DNA of 64,000 bases from Rhodanobacter sp. PCA2 (GCF_013620825.1 NZ_NJIC01000040.1:142201-206200); one strand, 5' to 3'; shown: positions 56,580-64,000, counted from the stretch's first letter. Notes: generated from the letters alone by a model not told the origin. Numbers and translations: made by a program.

Positions 56580-56703
56580 CGGGGTGCGCGATGCATTTCG
56601 GCGCACGATTTTACGAATATCCGGCGTTCATCCTGGCGCCAGGGCGCGGCTCTATCGTGACGCCGCCATGCATTGCATGGCCCACCCCTATCGAGGTTAC
56701 GTC

Positions 56704-56970
56704 ATGACCAAGACCATCGCTGCCACCCTGATCGCCGCCACCTTGGCGCTGCCGGCCTCCTACGCGCTCGCCGCCCCGCAGCACGGCGGCGGCCACACGC
56801 CGCCCAGCGCGCCTGCCATGCACATGAACCACGACGCGCACGGCGACATGGTTTCCAACACCGCCCACACCGCCAAGATCGATGGCGTGAATGTCGGCAA
56901 GACCGTCAGCCCGGTCGCCGACAGCAAGAACAAGGGCAAGCACATGGCCAAGGGCAACAAGCACCACTGA
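56704..56970 (+). CDS. Small secreted His/Met-rich protein
   Basis: An 88-residue protein with a signal peptide (ending ALA near residue 24) and a His- and Met-rich mature part: HGGGHTPPSAPAMHMNHDAHGD, split here as PQHGGGH then MHMNHDAHG, and a basic tail KHMAKGNKHH. Metal or polyanion binding is plausible but unproven. The ATG at 56704 begins the signal peptide; GAGG lies upstream. A strong terminator follows. Confidence 0.65.
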   Translation: MTKTIAATLIAATLALPASYALAAPQHGGGHTPPSAPAMHMNHDAHGDMVSNTAHTAKIDGVNVGKTVSPVADSKNKGKHMAKGNKHH

Positions 56971-56992
56971 GTTTCCCGCGCCAGCGCAAACG

Positions 56993-57025
56993 AAAAGGGC
57001 CGGATCGCGAGATCCGGCCCTTTTT
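56993..57025. terminator. Bidirectional rho-independent terminator
   Basis: A4 then GGGCCGGATC (56997-57006), loop GCGA, perfect complement (57011-57020) and T5. It lies between convergent genes and can end both the secreted-protein transcript and the leftward DUF6249-like transcript. Confidence 0.88.
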
Positions 57026-57036
57026 GCGCCGACCGC

Positions 57037-57363
57037 TCAGCCCAGCTTGCGCGAGACCGCGAAGAACACCAGGTTGCCGAGACCGGTGGCGCCCGCCAGC
57101 ACCGCGATCAGGCCGGGGGTGATTTCCTGCCAGCCGGACGCCTGGATCAGGCCGAAGCCCAGCGCCAGCGACAGCAGCACGATGCCCCAGCGCAGCGAGG
57201 AATGGCGGCGGCGCAGCTCCTCGTCGCGCAGCACCGAATTGACCAGCTCCGCCGTGCCGCCGGCCTCCAGCATGCGCCGGCGCACCACCGCGTCCACGCA
57301 GACCTTGATGGCGTAGGTAATGCAGACAAACAGCGAGATCGGGACCAAGATGCCAGCTTCCAT
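57037..57363 (-). CDS. DUF6249-like membrane protein
   Basis: A 108-residue protein with an N-terminal helix (GILVPISLFVCITYAIKVCV), a polar middle and two C-terminal helices. The pattern fits small inner-membrane proteins annotated DUF6249, recalled rather than checked. GGAGG lies upstream of the ATG at 57363. It is divergent from an ECF sigma-factor gene across 120 bp and is a natural candidate target of it. Confidence 0.7.
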   Translation of the reverse strand: MEAGILVPISLFVCITYAIKVCVDAVVRRRMLEAGGTAELVNSVLRDEELRRRHSSLRWGIVLLSLALGFGLIQASGWQEITPGLIAVLAGATGLGNLVFFAVSRKLG

Positions 57364-57483
57364 GGGTACCTCCGGGTGGACAGGTGGAAATGACGGGTTT
57401 CGCGAGCATGGATACCTGTCGCCGCGCAACGGTTGCAGCCGGCGCACTGCAACCGTTGCGCCCATGCGCGTATCTCTCATGCC

Positions 57484-58059
57484 ATGGATGACACCCGAGC
57501 CCCCGACCGCGCCCTGGTCGATGCCGTGCTGGCCTCGCGGCCGGGCGCGTTCGAACGCCTCGTGCGCGAGCACCAGGGGCTGTGCTGGCACATCATCCAA
57601 CGCATGGTGCGCAACCCGGAGGACACGCGCGAGCTGTGCCAGGACACCTTCCTGCGCGTGCACCAGTGCCTGCACCAGTACCGCGGCGAGCGCGCGCTGA
57701 AGTCCTGGATCGGTCGCGTGGCGTACACCATCGCCCTGCGCCACCTGCAGCACAAACGCATCCCGCTGGTCGACGCGCACGACGATGAGGGTTTCCCTCT
57801 TACCGAAAACTTCGCCGACGACTTCGACCTGGAAACCGCCTGCGCGGACGCCGAGATCGCCGGCCATCTGCACGAAGCCATCGAGGCGCTGCCGCCCCTG
57901 CAGCGCACGGTACTGACCCTGTACTACCTCGAGGAAAACACCATCCCCGAGATCGCCCACATCACCGGGCTGGCCAGCGGTACCATCAAGAGCCACCTGT
58001 TCCGGTCGCGCCTGCGCCTGCGCGAGGCGCTGGAATCCCGCACAGGAGTTGCAGCATGA
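57484..58059 (+). CDS. ECF-type RNA polymerase sigma factor
   Basis: A 191-residue sigma-70 family protein with region 2 (FERLVREHQGLCWHIIQRMV, EDTRELCQDTFLRVH) and region 4 (LPPLQRTVLTLYYLEENTIP, HITGLASGTIKSHLFRSR). The stop overlaps the next gene by ATGA, the standard arrangement for sigma and anti-sigma pairs. ATG 57484 is used; the sequence upstream is not protein-like. Confidence 0.92.
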   Translation: MDDTRAPDRALVDAVLASRPGAFERLVREHQGLCWHIIQRMVRNPEDTRELCQDTFLRVHQCLHQYRGERALKSWIGRVAYTIALRHLQHKRIPLVDAHDDEGFPLTENFADDFDLETACADAEIAGHLHEAIEALPPLQRTVLTLYYLEENTIPEIAHITGLASGTIKSHLFRSRLRLREALESRTGVAA

Positions 58060-58523
58060 ACCACGACATTCCCCCTTTCGACGATGCCGCCCGCGAATGC
58101 GAATGGCAGGCGCAGGAACGCGCCCTGCAGGCCGAACGCCTCGGCCTCGACCCCGCCAGCGACGACGCCCGCGTACGCCGCTACCGCCTGCTCGCCCGCA
58201 GCCTGCGCGAACCCATGCCCGTAATGCTTCCGGCGGATTTCGCGCAGCAGATGGCCGCGCAAGTCGCCGCGTCGCCGACATCACCGCGGGCCACCGAAGG
58301 GCGCCTGGTGTTCACGCTGACAGGCCTGCTCGCCGTCACTCTGCTGGTGGCCGGCGGCATCGTGCTCGCGATGTACGGCAACACCTGGCTGCCGGCCTTC
58401 CGCAGCCTGCTGCCCGCCTCCGGCGCGCCGGCGACCGGCTGGGTGATGACGCTGGGTTGCTGCCTCGGCGCGTCCTGGTTGCTTGGGGTGTGGCAGCAGC
58501 GTGCTCAGGGCTCGGCTGCCTGA
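58056..58523 (+). CDS. Probable anti-sigma factor membrane protein
   Basis: A 155-residue protein: a cytoplasmic N-terminal half rich in Arg/Ala/Gln, then two membrane helices (VFTLTGLLAVTLLVAGGIVL and ATGWVMTLGCCLGASWLLGV). No zinc-binding HxxxCxxC motif is seen, so it is not a ZAS-type anti-sigma. Assignment rests on the four-base overlap with the sigma gene and its topology. Confidence 0.6.
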   Translation: MNHDIPPFDDAARECEWQAQERALQAERLGLDPASDDARVRRYRLLARSLREPMPVMLPADFAQQMAAQVAASPTSPRATEGRLVFTLTGLLAVTLLVAGGIVLAMYGNTWLPAFRSLLPASGAPATGWVMTLGCCLGASWLLGVWQQRAQGSAA

Positions 58524-58702
58524 ATTTTCGCTCGAAGAAAGGGCGATCCGCTGCACTGCGCCGCTGCCGCTGCTTTCCAGCGCTTCGCATGACCTCTCGT
58601 GCTCGCCATGGCGGAGAAGGGTGATGCCTGTTCGAATATCTCGCCTCAGCAGGCTGCGACTGGTCACTGTGTTTTTGCTGATCAATCAAGGCAGGCTGAA
58701 AG

Positions 58703-58726
58703 GTCCGCTTTGGGTCGGAAGCGGAC
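58703..58726. repeat. Palindromic repeat, copy A
   Basis: GTCCGCT and AGCGGAC enclose a 10-nt loop TTGGGTCGGA. It is the first of four related elements in 58.7-60.2 kb and lies 53 bp beyond the 3' end of the DUF4262 gene. The 58524-58779 interval otherwise holds no supportable gene. Confidence 0.8.
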
Positions 58727-58779
58727 ACTCCGACGCCTGAATTTAGCGACGCGCGCGGCGCGTCCGCCGGAATGAGTAG

Positions 58780-59256
58780 CTAGGCGCCACCAGCACCTAC
58801 CGCGATGACCGGTTGGGTTGCACGAAACTCGGGTGCGGCTTGCGGGTGCCAAGGGTACAGCCCCTCGCGGGACGGCCAAACAACTTGATAAAGCGGGAAT
58901 GCGTTGCCGCCATAGTACCAACGGCCAAAGCCAACATAGGCCTGATACGCAGACGCCGGGACCTGGGTAAAGCAGCACAGGTAGTTGTTGACTAGAGCGT
59001 CGCTCGGCTGGGCGAGGTCGAGAGGATGGCCGGATCTGGCGGCATCCGCAGCGATGCAGAGAATTTGGTGCGCAACTTGGGGAGCGAGCCCAAAAATGAT
59101 GAGCTCAGGATGACCAAAAGACTGAAACAGACCAACGGTGAATGAGTATTCGGCTTCCTCACCCTCAGCGAAGATGCTGATGCAATGCCAGCCAAATTTG
59201 GCGATATCGTCTAGGACTTTTTGCTCGCTCTCGTCTTCGGCAACTGTGCGAACCAT
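58780..59256 (-). CDS. DUF4262-like protein
   Basis: A 158-residue soluble protein with DDIAKFGWHCISIFAEGEEA, EYSFTVGLFQSFGHPELIIFGL and a later HPLDLAQ region, consistent with DUF4262 proteins. Function unknown. ATG 59256 has GGAGG 7 bp upstream. Flanked on both sides by copies of a short palindrome. Confidence 0.78.
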   Translation of the reverse strand: MVRTVAEDESEQKVLDDIAKFGWHCISIFAEGEEAEYSFTVGLFQSFGHPELIIFGLAPQVAHQILCIAADAARSGHPLDLAQPSDALVNNYLCCFTQVPASAYQAYVGFGRWYYGGNAFPLYQVVWPSREGLYPWHPQAAPEFRATQPVIAVGAGGA

Positions 59257-59333
59257 GCTCAACCTCCAACGCAAACCTGTACCCAGCTTCTGCAAGTCGT
59301 TCGGTCACCATCCCCTCTACTACCTGCAGTCAT

Positions 59334-59361
59334 ATGTCCGCTACGGGTTGAAAGCGGACAT
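59334..59361. repeat. Palindromic repeat, copy B
   Basis: ATGTCCGCT and AGCGGACAT, 9-bp perfect stem, loop ACGGGTTGAA. It lies 6 bp beyond the stop of the next leftward gene. Confidence 0.85.
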
Positions 59362-59367
59362 TTGATC

Positions 59368-59808
59368 TTAAGCCCGCAGGACTGCCAATTTGATCTCTTC
59401 GACCAAGCTGGAGAGCTTTTCTGTGCCATCCGCGACTGCCATTCCAGCCTCCATCGGGTCGACGACCGCTTCTGGGTTACGAACCCGAGAGAATCCACCG
59501 ACCACGTAGCGACCGAAGTACCTTGAATCGGTCCGCTCACAAACCAGCCAATGACCGCCCAGCTGGGTCACCAGGTATTCGCCGATCAGATAGCCAATCC
59601 GCGATGCGAGCCATGCCCGGTCTTCGCCCCCAATCTTCTGCGCCTCGACCCAGCTTCCCACCCCGACAATGAAAAGCTGAGGTTCGTTGAGTACGCGATG
59701 TGGTTCCTGAAAGCCCAAGGCCCGCACAAAGTCCACAAGGACCGGCATGCGCTCCTCTAGGAAGCCATCAAACTTCGCCTTTCGATCCGCTAGATCCATC
59801 AGGGGCAT
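59368..59808 (-). CDS. Orphan hypothetical protein
   Basis: A 146-residue soluble protein (DFVRALGFQEPHRVLNEPQ, RYFGRYVVGGFSRV) with no recognised family. ATG 59808 has AAAGGA upstream. Copy B of the palindrome follows its stop by 6 bp and copy C lies just before its start. Confidence 0.65.
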   Translation of the reverse strand: MPLMDLADRKAKFDGFLEERMPVLVDFVRALGFQEPHRVLNEPQLFIVGVGSWVEAQKIGGEDRAWLASRIGYLIGEYLVTQLGGHWLVCERTDSRYFGRYVVGGFSRVRNPEAVVDPMEAGMAVADGTEKLSSLVEEIKLAVLRA

Positions 59809-59823
59809 TGAACATCCTTTCTT

Positions 59824-59851
59824 AGGTCCGCTATGGGTCGAAAGCGGACCT
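59824..59851. repeat. Palindromic repeat, copy C
   Basis: AGGTCCGCT and AGCGGACCT, 9-bp perfect stem, loop ATGGGTCGAA. It lies 43 bp beyond the 3' end of the third orphan gene. Confidence 0.85.
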
Positions 59852-59894
59852 TGTGAAACCTCCGCCGCCCCTGTGAATCGCACGCAGGAACCAC

Positions 59895-60164
59895 TTAGAT
59901 GAAGCGTCCGTACATGTCCTCGCCGGTCAGCTCGTTCGCCTCGCGAATCAAGTTCTCCATGGACTCGTAGTCGGGGCCGACGTCTTTCTTCTTCGCCGCC
60001 AAATCCATGCATCTGGATCTAAGCGTGGCTGTCAGGGTAAGTAACGCTCCCAGAGCAGCACCATCAAATTCCCCCTTCAATTTGGCCTCATTCGATAGAC
60101 GAAGAGCCTCCTCGTACGCGCCAGCGTCAACTTTTATCCGAATGCTCTCAGCGATAGTATTCAA
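59895..60164 (-). CDS. Orphan small hypothetical protein
   Basis: About 89 residues, helical (KVDAGAYEEALRLSNEAKLK, YESMENLIREANELTGEDMY). No ATG is available near the conserved-looking start. TTG 60164 follows GGGGA by 5 bp and is my choice. Longer in-frame reading upstream passes through the palindrome copy and is not protein-like. Confidence 0.5.
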   Translation of the reverse strand: MNTIAESIRIKVDAGAYEEALRLSNEAKLKGEFDGAALGALLTLTATLRSRCMDLAAKKKDVGPDYESMENLIREANELTGEDMYGRFI

Positions 60165-60181
60165 GGACGTCCCCGATGAAA

Positions 60182-60209
60182 ATGACTGCTTTGGGTCGAA
60201 AGCGGACCT
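60182..60209. repeat. Palindromic repeat, copy D (degenerate)
   Basis: The right arm AGCGGACCT and loop TTGGGTCGAA match the other copies; the left arm ATGACTGCT is degraded. It lies just upstream of the third orphan gene. Confidence 0.7.
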
Positions 60210-60297
60210 CTTCAAAATATAGCCGCAAGTAATCGCCAACTCGGCGCCCAATAGTGCAATCGGGCCGCTGCCAAACCCGCGGCACGCACCCGATCGA

Positions 60298-61098
60298 TCA
60301 AAGCTCCAGCACCGCATCCAGCCCACGATGCAGGCCAACCAGCCCAGATATCTTGCGGATCGCCAGCAGAGCACCGTCCACATAGGGCTTGGCGCTGGCG
60401 CCGGCGTTGTGGCGGATGCTTAGAGTCTGGTCGGGCAGGCCGAAGAGGGTTTCGGCGCCGAGCACGAAACCGGGCAGGCGCACGGCGTGCACCTGGCTGC
60501 CGGCGAGGGTGCCGCCGCGCGTCTCGCGCAGGCCGCGGGTTTCCGCCAGCGGCACTTCCAGTTGTGGCTGGCGCACCTTGCCCATGCGCGTGGCCAGTTC
60601 GCGCACGGTGCCGCTGGGCGCGTCCGGCTTGCCGGCGTAGGCGTAGTCGATGATTTCCCATTGCGGCAGGATCTTCGCCGCCATCTCCGAGAACTTGATC
60701 AGCAGCACCGCGGTGAGCGCGAAGTTGCCGCAGGCGAGCACGCCACGGCCGCGCTCGCGCGCCACGGCGTCGATCCGCGCATAGTCCTCGTCGCCGAGGC
60801 CCGAGGTGCCTACCACCACGTGGGCGCCATGCTCCAGCGCGGCGAGGATGTTCGAAAGCGCGCTGTCGGGATGGGTGTATTCGACGAATACATCGCAAGG
60901 TGTGGCCAGCGCCTCGGCCGCGTTGGCGAACACCGGCGTGGCGATGGCGTCGTCGCCGAGTGCCGTGCCCAGCGACTGGCCGGCATGCCGGCGCGACACC
61001 GCGGCCGCCAGTTGCAGATCCGTACTGGCGGCGATGCCACGCGCCAATTCCGAACCAGCCCAGCCGGTGGCGCCGGCAAGACATACTTTCAACGCCAT
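60298..61098 (-). CDS. dapB: DapB-family reductase (4-hydroxy-tetrahydrodipicolinate reductase-like)
   Basis: A 266-residue Rossmann protein: nucleotide loop LAGATGWAGSEL, VFVEYTHPDSALSNILAALE, VVVGTSG, GNFALTAVLLIKFSEMAAK and DAPSGTVRELATRMG. DapB reduces the dihydrodipicolinate precursor in lysine/meso-DAP synthesis. The catalytic HHxxKxDAPSGT of well-studied DapB is YAYAGKPDAPSGT here: the lysine is kept but the histidine pair is lost. It may be a paralogue with changed chemistry. It stands alone, divergent from ohrR, away from carAB or dnaJ. Confidence 0.8.
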   Translation of the reverse strand: MALKVCLAGATGWAGSELARGIAASTDLQLAAAVSRRHAGQSLGTALGDDAIATPVFANAAEALATPCDVFVEYTHPDSALSNILAALEHGAHVVVGTSGLGDEDYARIDAVARERGRGVLACGNFALTAVLLIKFSEMAAKILPQWEIIDYAYAGKPDAPSGTVRELATRMGKVRQPQLEVPLAETRGLRETRGGTLAGSQVHAVRLPGFVLGAETLFGLPDQTLSIRHNAGASAKPYVDGALLAIRKISGLVGLHRGLDAVLEL

Positions 61099-61184
61099 GG
61101 GGATTCCTCGATTCCGGGAGACGGCGTGCAGCACAGCACGCCGTGGTGCCCGATGGCAAACCAATTCGTAGCGCTTGCAATTGA

Positions 61185-61196
61185 ATAGCACGCTAT
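61185..61196. promoter_or_regulatory. OhrR operator-like palindrome upstream of ohrR
   Basis: ATAGCACGCTAT, a one-mismatch palindrome within a 20-bp block that matches the block before ohr at about 17 positions. It lies 13 bp before the preferred ohrR start, so it can give autorepression. Confidence 0.65.
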
Positions 61197-61209
61197 GTAT
61201 TGTTCGGCC

Positions 61210-61668
61210 ATGAACGCACGCCGCGCGCCCGCCTCCACGCCGCACCTGCTGCTCGACCAGCAGCTTTGTTTCGCCCTCTATGCGGCGAACCTGGCGATGG
61301 GCAAGGTCTACCGCAAGCTGCTGGCCGAGCTCGACCTCACCTATCCGCAGTACCTGGTCATGCTGGTGCTGTGGGAGCGCGATGGCCTGACCGTCTCGGA
61401 GATCGGCGCCCGCCTGTACCTGGACTCGGCCACCCTCACCCCGCTGCTCAAGCGGCTGGCGACCGCCGGCCTGCTCGTCCGCGAGCGCTCGACCGAGGAC
61501 GAACGGCAGGTGGTGATCAGCCTGTCCGCCGAAGGCCGCGCGCTGAAGAAGCGGGCAGGCGCCGTACCGGAAGGAGTGCTGTGCGCCGTCGGTTGCGCGC
61601 CGGGCGAAATGCGCACGCTGAAGCGCGACCTGGAGCAACTGCGCGAACGCCTTATGGATGCGGATTGA
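61210..61668 (+). CDS. ohrR: Organic hydroperoxide resistance regulator OhrR
   Basis: A 152-residue MarR-family repressor. The reactive cysteine of OhrR is present near the N-terminus in [15 protein letters not shown], and the winged HTH includes [20 protein letters not shown] and [13 protein letters not shown]. Oxidation of that cysteine by organic peroxide releases DNA. ATG 61210 is preferred to ATG 61195, because the latter overlaps the operator-like palindrome. The ohr target gene follows. Confidence 0.9.
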   Translation: MNARRAPASTPHLLLDQQLCFALYAANLAMGKVYRKLLAELDLTYPQYLVMLVLWERDGLTVSEIGARLYLDSATLTPLLKRLATAGLLVRERSTEDERQVVISLSAEGRALKKRAGAVPEGVLCAVGCAPGEMRTLKRDLEQLRERLMDAD

Positions 61669-61701
61669 TTCCCTGGCATCGGGCATTCGCGCATCAAATA
61701 C

Positions 61702-61713
61702 ATAGCGCGCTAT
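61702..61713. promoter_or_regulatory. OhrR operator-like palindrome upstream of ohr
   Basis: ATAGCGCGCTAT, a perfect 12-bp palindrome in the ohrR/ohr spacer, 84 bp before the ohr start. Its surroundings match the site before ohrR in reverse orientation. Confidence 0.7.
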
Positions 61714-61797
61714 TAAATAGCTGATTACCGATGTGGTTTGCCGGACCGGCCCCGTCGATCCCGATCCAGGCCCGGCCACCTGCACGAGGCAACCACC

Positions 61798-62223
61798 ATG
61801 TCGATCGAAAAAGTCCTGTACCGCGCCCACGCCAAGGCCACTGGCGGCCGCGACGGCCATGCCGTCTCCTCCGACGGCGTGCTCGACGTCAAGCTCACCA
61901 CGCCGAAGGAACTCGGCGGCAACGGCGCCACCGGCACCAATCCCGAGCAGCTGTTTGCAGCCGGCTATTCCGCCTGCTTCCTCGGCGCGCTGAAATTCGT
62001 CGCTGGCCAGCAGAAGCTTGTGCTGCCCACCGATACCACCATCGAAGGCAACGTGGGCATCGGGCCCATTCCCACCGGCTTCGGCATCGAGGTGGAACTG
62101 AAGATCCACATCCCCGGTCTGGATCGCGCCGAGGCGGAAGCGCTGGTGCAGAAGGCGCACGTGGTGTGCCCCTATTCCAACGCCACCCGCGGCAACATCG
62201 ATGTGTCGCTTGTCGTGGTCTGA
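61798..62223 (+). CDS. ohr: Organic hydroperoxide reductase Ohr
   Basis: A 141-residue Ohr/OsmC-fold peroxidase reducing organic hydroperoxides with lipoyl-dependent recycling. The two catalytic cysteines are in [12 protein letters not shown] and [13 protein letters not shown]. The first block also carries the [10 protein letters not shown] family motif. ATG 61798 matches the family start (MSIEKVLY). Its recycling by lipoylated proteins and Lpd is notable because lpdA lies next door. Confidence 0.94.
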   Translation: MSIEKVLYRAHAKATGGRDGHAVSSDGVLDVKLTTPKELGGNGATGTNPEQLFAAGYSACFLGALKFVAGQQKLVLPTDTTIEGNVGIGPIPTGFGIEVELKIHIPGLDRAEAEALVQKAHVVCPYSNATRGNIDVSLVVV

Positions 62224-62265
62224 GCGGGGAACCGGCCCAGCGCGAAGGCATTGAGTTGCGCATTG

Positions 62266-62302
62266 CGGACAACCCCGCCGGTATACGGCGCGGGGTTGTC
62301 CG
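62266..62302 (+). terminator. Strong hairpin after ohr
   Basis: CGGACAACCCCGC (62266-62278) with exact complement (62290-62302), 11-nt loop, 43 bp after the ohr stop. There is no T-tract. It also lies beyond the 3' end of lpdA, so it could end or stabilise either convergent transcript. Confidence 0.55.
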
Positions 62303-62404
62303 TGCGAATGCAGTCAAGGGTGGCTTCGAATCGCCAGCCGCACCCCGCGGCACCGTGCCACCAGCGGGCGGAGCGCCGTCAACCGGGCTCCGCTGCCGAT
62401 CCGC

Positions 62405-63943
62405 TTACTTCTTCTTCGGGATGTAGAGGTCGGTGATGGTGCCTTCGAAGACCTCGGCCGCCATGCCCACCGATTCGCCCAGCGTCGGGTGCGGGTGCAC
62501 GGTGAGCGCGATGTCGGCGGCTTCGGCGCCCATCTCCACGGCCAGGGCCAGTTCGGAGATCAGGTCGCCGGCGTTCACGCCGACCACGGCGCCGCCCACG
62601 ATGCGATGGGTGGCCTCGTCGAAGATCAGCTTGGTGAAGCCCTCGGTGCGCGCAATGCCGATGGCGCGGCCGGAGGCCGCCCACGGGAACTTGCCCACGC
62701 CGATCTTGAGGCCCTTCTCCTTCGCCTCGCGCTCGGTGACGCCCACCCAGGCCACTTCGGGATTGGTGAAGGCGACCGACGGGATCACGCGCGCGTCGAA
62801 GTGCGCCTTGTGGCCCGCCGCGACTTCCGCCGCCACGTGCGCCTCGTGCACCGCCTTGTGCGCCAGCATGGGCTGGCCGACGATGTCGCCGATGGCGAAG
62901 ATGTGCGGCACATTGGTGCGCAGCTGGGTATCGACGTTGATGAAGCCACGCTCGGTCACCGCCACGCCGGCCTTCTCCGCGCCGATGTTCTTGCCGTTGG
63001 GCGAGCGGCCCACGGCCACCAGCACGCGGTCGAACACGGTGGTGTCGGGGATGCTCTCGCCCTCGTAGCCCACCTCGATGCCTTTCTTGGTGGCCTTGGC
63101 GGTGGTCACCTTGGTCTTGAGGTGGATGCCCTTGAGCTTGCCGCCGAGGCGCTTGGCCAGCGGCTTCACGAGGTCGGCATCGGCACCGGGGATGATCTGG
63201 TCCATGAACTCGACCACGGTCACCTCGCTGCCGAGCGCTGAGTACACCGTGGCCATTTCCAGGCCGATGATGCCGCCGCCGACGACCAGCAGCTTGCCGG
63301 GCACGTCCTTCATTTCCAGCGCGCCGGTGGAATCCATCACGCGCTCGTCGTCCCACGGGAACGCGGGCAGCTTCACCGACTGCGAGCCGGCGGCGATGAC
63401 GGCCTGCTCGAAGCGCACGAGCTTCACGCCTTCGGCCGTCTGGACTTCCATCTCGTGCGGCGACACAAAGCTGCCGGTGCCGACCACCGTGCGCACCTTG
63501 CGCTGCTTGGCCATGCCGGCGAGGCCCTTGGTGAGCTGGCCCACCACGCTGGCCTTGAAGTCGCGCAGCTTGTCGATGTCGAGCCTGGGCTTGCCGAACG
63601 TGACGCCGTGCGCGGCCATCGCCTCGGCCTCGTCGATCACCGCGGCGGCATGCAGCAGCGCCTTGGAGGGAATGCAGCCCACGTTGAGGCAGACGCCGCC
63701 CAGGGTGTCGTAGCGCTCCACCAGCACGGTATCGAGGCCGAGGTCGGCGGCGCGGAACGCGGCGGAGTAGCCGCCGGGGCCGGAACCGAGGACGACGAGC
63801 TGGCAGGTGATGTCCGGCTGTTTTCCGGTAACCGCTGCCGCTTGCGGCGCCTTCGCCTCCTTCTGGGGAGAGCCCTGCCCTGAGCCTGCCGAAGGGGATT
63901 GAGGTGAGGGGCTGGGGCTTGCGGGGGTGCTCGGCGAGATTGT
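62405..63943 (-). CDS. lpdA: Dihydrolipoamide dehydrogenase, 5'-truncated by the window end
   Basis: An E3 flavoprotein with FAD loop VLGSGPGGYSAAFRAADLG, redox pair in GGVCLNVGCIPSK, NAD loop VVGGGIIGLEMATVYSALG and the dimer-interface TVHPHPTLGE. The frame continues upstream of the FAD domain through an Ala/Pro/Ser/Gln-rich linker (for example PQKEAKAPQAAAVTGKQPDI) and stays open to the window edge. That linker implies an N-terminal lipoyl domain, as in xanthomonad and neisserial Lpd, cut off here. The internal GTG at 63727 is therefore not the true start. In such genomes it follows aceE/aceF, expected to the right. Confidence 0.93.
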   Translation of the reverse strand, partial: TISPSTPASPSPSPQSPSAGSGQGSPQKEAKAPQAAAVTGKQPDITCQLVVLGSGPGGYSAAFRAADLGLDTVLVERYDTLGGVCLNVGCIPSKALLHAAAVIDEAEAMAAHGVTFGKPRLDIDKLRDFKASVVGQLTKGLAGMAKQRKVRTVVGTGSFVSPHEMEVQTAEGVKLVRFEQAVIAAGSQSVKLPAFPWDDERVMDSTGALEMKDVPGKLLVVGGGIIGLEMATVYSALGSEVTVVEFMDQIIPGADADLVKPLAKRLGGKLKGIHLKTKVTTAKATKKGIEVGYEGESIPDTTVFDRVLVAVGRSPNGKNIGAEKAGVAVTERGFINVDTQLRTNVPHIFAIGDIVGQPMLAHKAVHEAHVAAEVAAGHKAHFDARVIPSVAFTNPEVAWVGVTEREAKEKGLKIGVGKFPWAASGRAIGIARTEGFTKLIFDEATHRIVGGAVVGVNAGDLISELALAVEMGAEAADIALTVHPHPTLGESVGMAAEVFEGTITDLYIPKKK

Positions 63944-64000
63944 GCCCCCCCCCCCCCCCCCTCCCCCCGGGGGGGGGAGGGAAAGGGGGGGGGGCGGGGG
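63944..64000. other. Low-quality poly-C/poly-G contig end
   Basis: The last 57 bases are almost only C then G, with one AGGGAAA interruption, abruptly replacing normal lpdA coding sequence. This is best read as an assembly or sequencing artefact at a contig end. Confidence 0.85.

Noticed and set aside
58703..60209. Integron cassette array with attC sites
   Set aside because: The palindromes are only about 28 bp and lack the RYYYAAC/GTTRRRY core sites; no integron integrase is in the window.

Overview
The window is high-GC gammaproteobacterial DNA, most likely a Xanthomonadales bacterium of the Rhodanobacteraceae/Xanthomonadaceae type (Rhodanobacter, Dyella or a relative). Pointers are a Clp-type CRP homologue, a PdsR/PdsS two-component pair, a large TonB-dependent receptor, lipoyl-linker type lpdA, Coq7, and recurring TACAAT/TAGAAT -10 hexamers just upstream of several starts. 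The family placement is inference from gene content; no 16S gene is present.

Region 1 (1 to about 16.1 kb) is the right-hand part of an integrated genomic island. It opens with a textbook MerR-type promoter driving merT, merP, a carboxymuconolactone-decarboxylase-like gene and then a ZIP transporter, with no merA in view. A czc-type metal-efflux block follows: small Cys/His secreted protein, czcC, czcB, czcA, a PII-like protein and czcD. After a decayed transposase fragment comes a three-gene leftward cassette: a MerR-like HTH regulator with a 30-bp perfect palindrome upstream, a 998-residue class I N6-adenine methyltransferase and a 243-residue protein with a PD-(D/E)XK-like signature. I regard this as the best candidate for an uncharacterised restriction or defence system. 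A P4-type tyrosine integrase with repeat-rich DNA beyond its 5' end closes the island.

Region 2 (16.2 to 32.9 kb) is chromosomal backbone: trpE, an S9 peptidase, a TonB receptor, the pdsR/unknown/pdsS operon, a Sel1 protein, rpe, djlA with a cytochrome c, purC, an SMR pump, an Mpo1-like protein and a membrane protein. A short accessory patch at 33.0 to 34.0 kb holds an unknown gene, a 99-bp repeat in two copies and a partial inverted copy of the 3' end of tRNA-Gln.

Region 3 (34 to 58.5 kb) is backbone again: rpsI/rplM, coq7, speD, clp, a dual-GAF GGDEF/EAL protein, dinG/hutD, an NnrU-like protein, a methyltransferase, a YchJ-like protein, ligB, an NRDE protein, a LysR/MFS divergent pair, a GH50-like glycosidase, an amino-acid permease, dinB, and an ECF sigma factor with a probable anti-sigma partner.

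Region 4 (58.5 to 60.2 kb) is a small accessory array of three orphan leftward genes, each followed by a related short palindrome. The window ends with a DapB-family gene, the peroxide-responsive ohrR/ohr pair with two matching operator-like palindromes, and a 5'-truncated lpdA running into an obviously artefactual poly-C/poly-G contig end.
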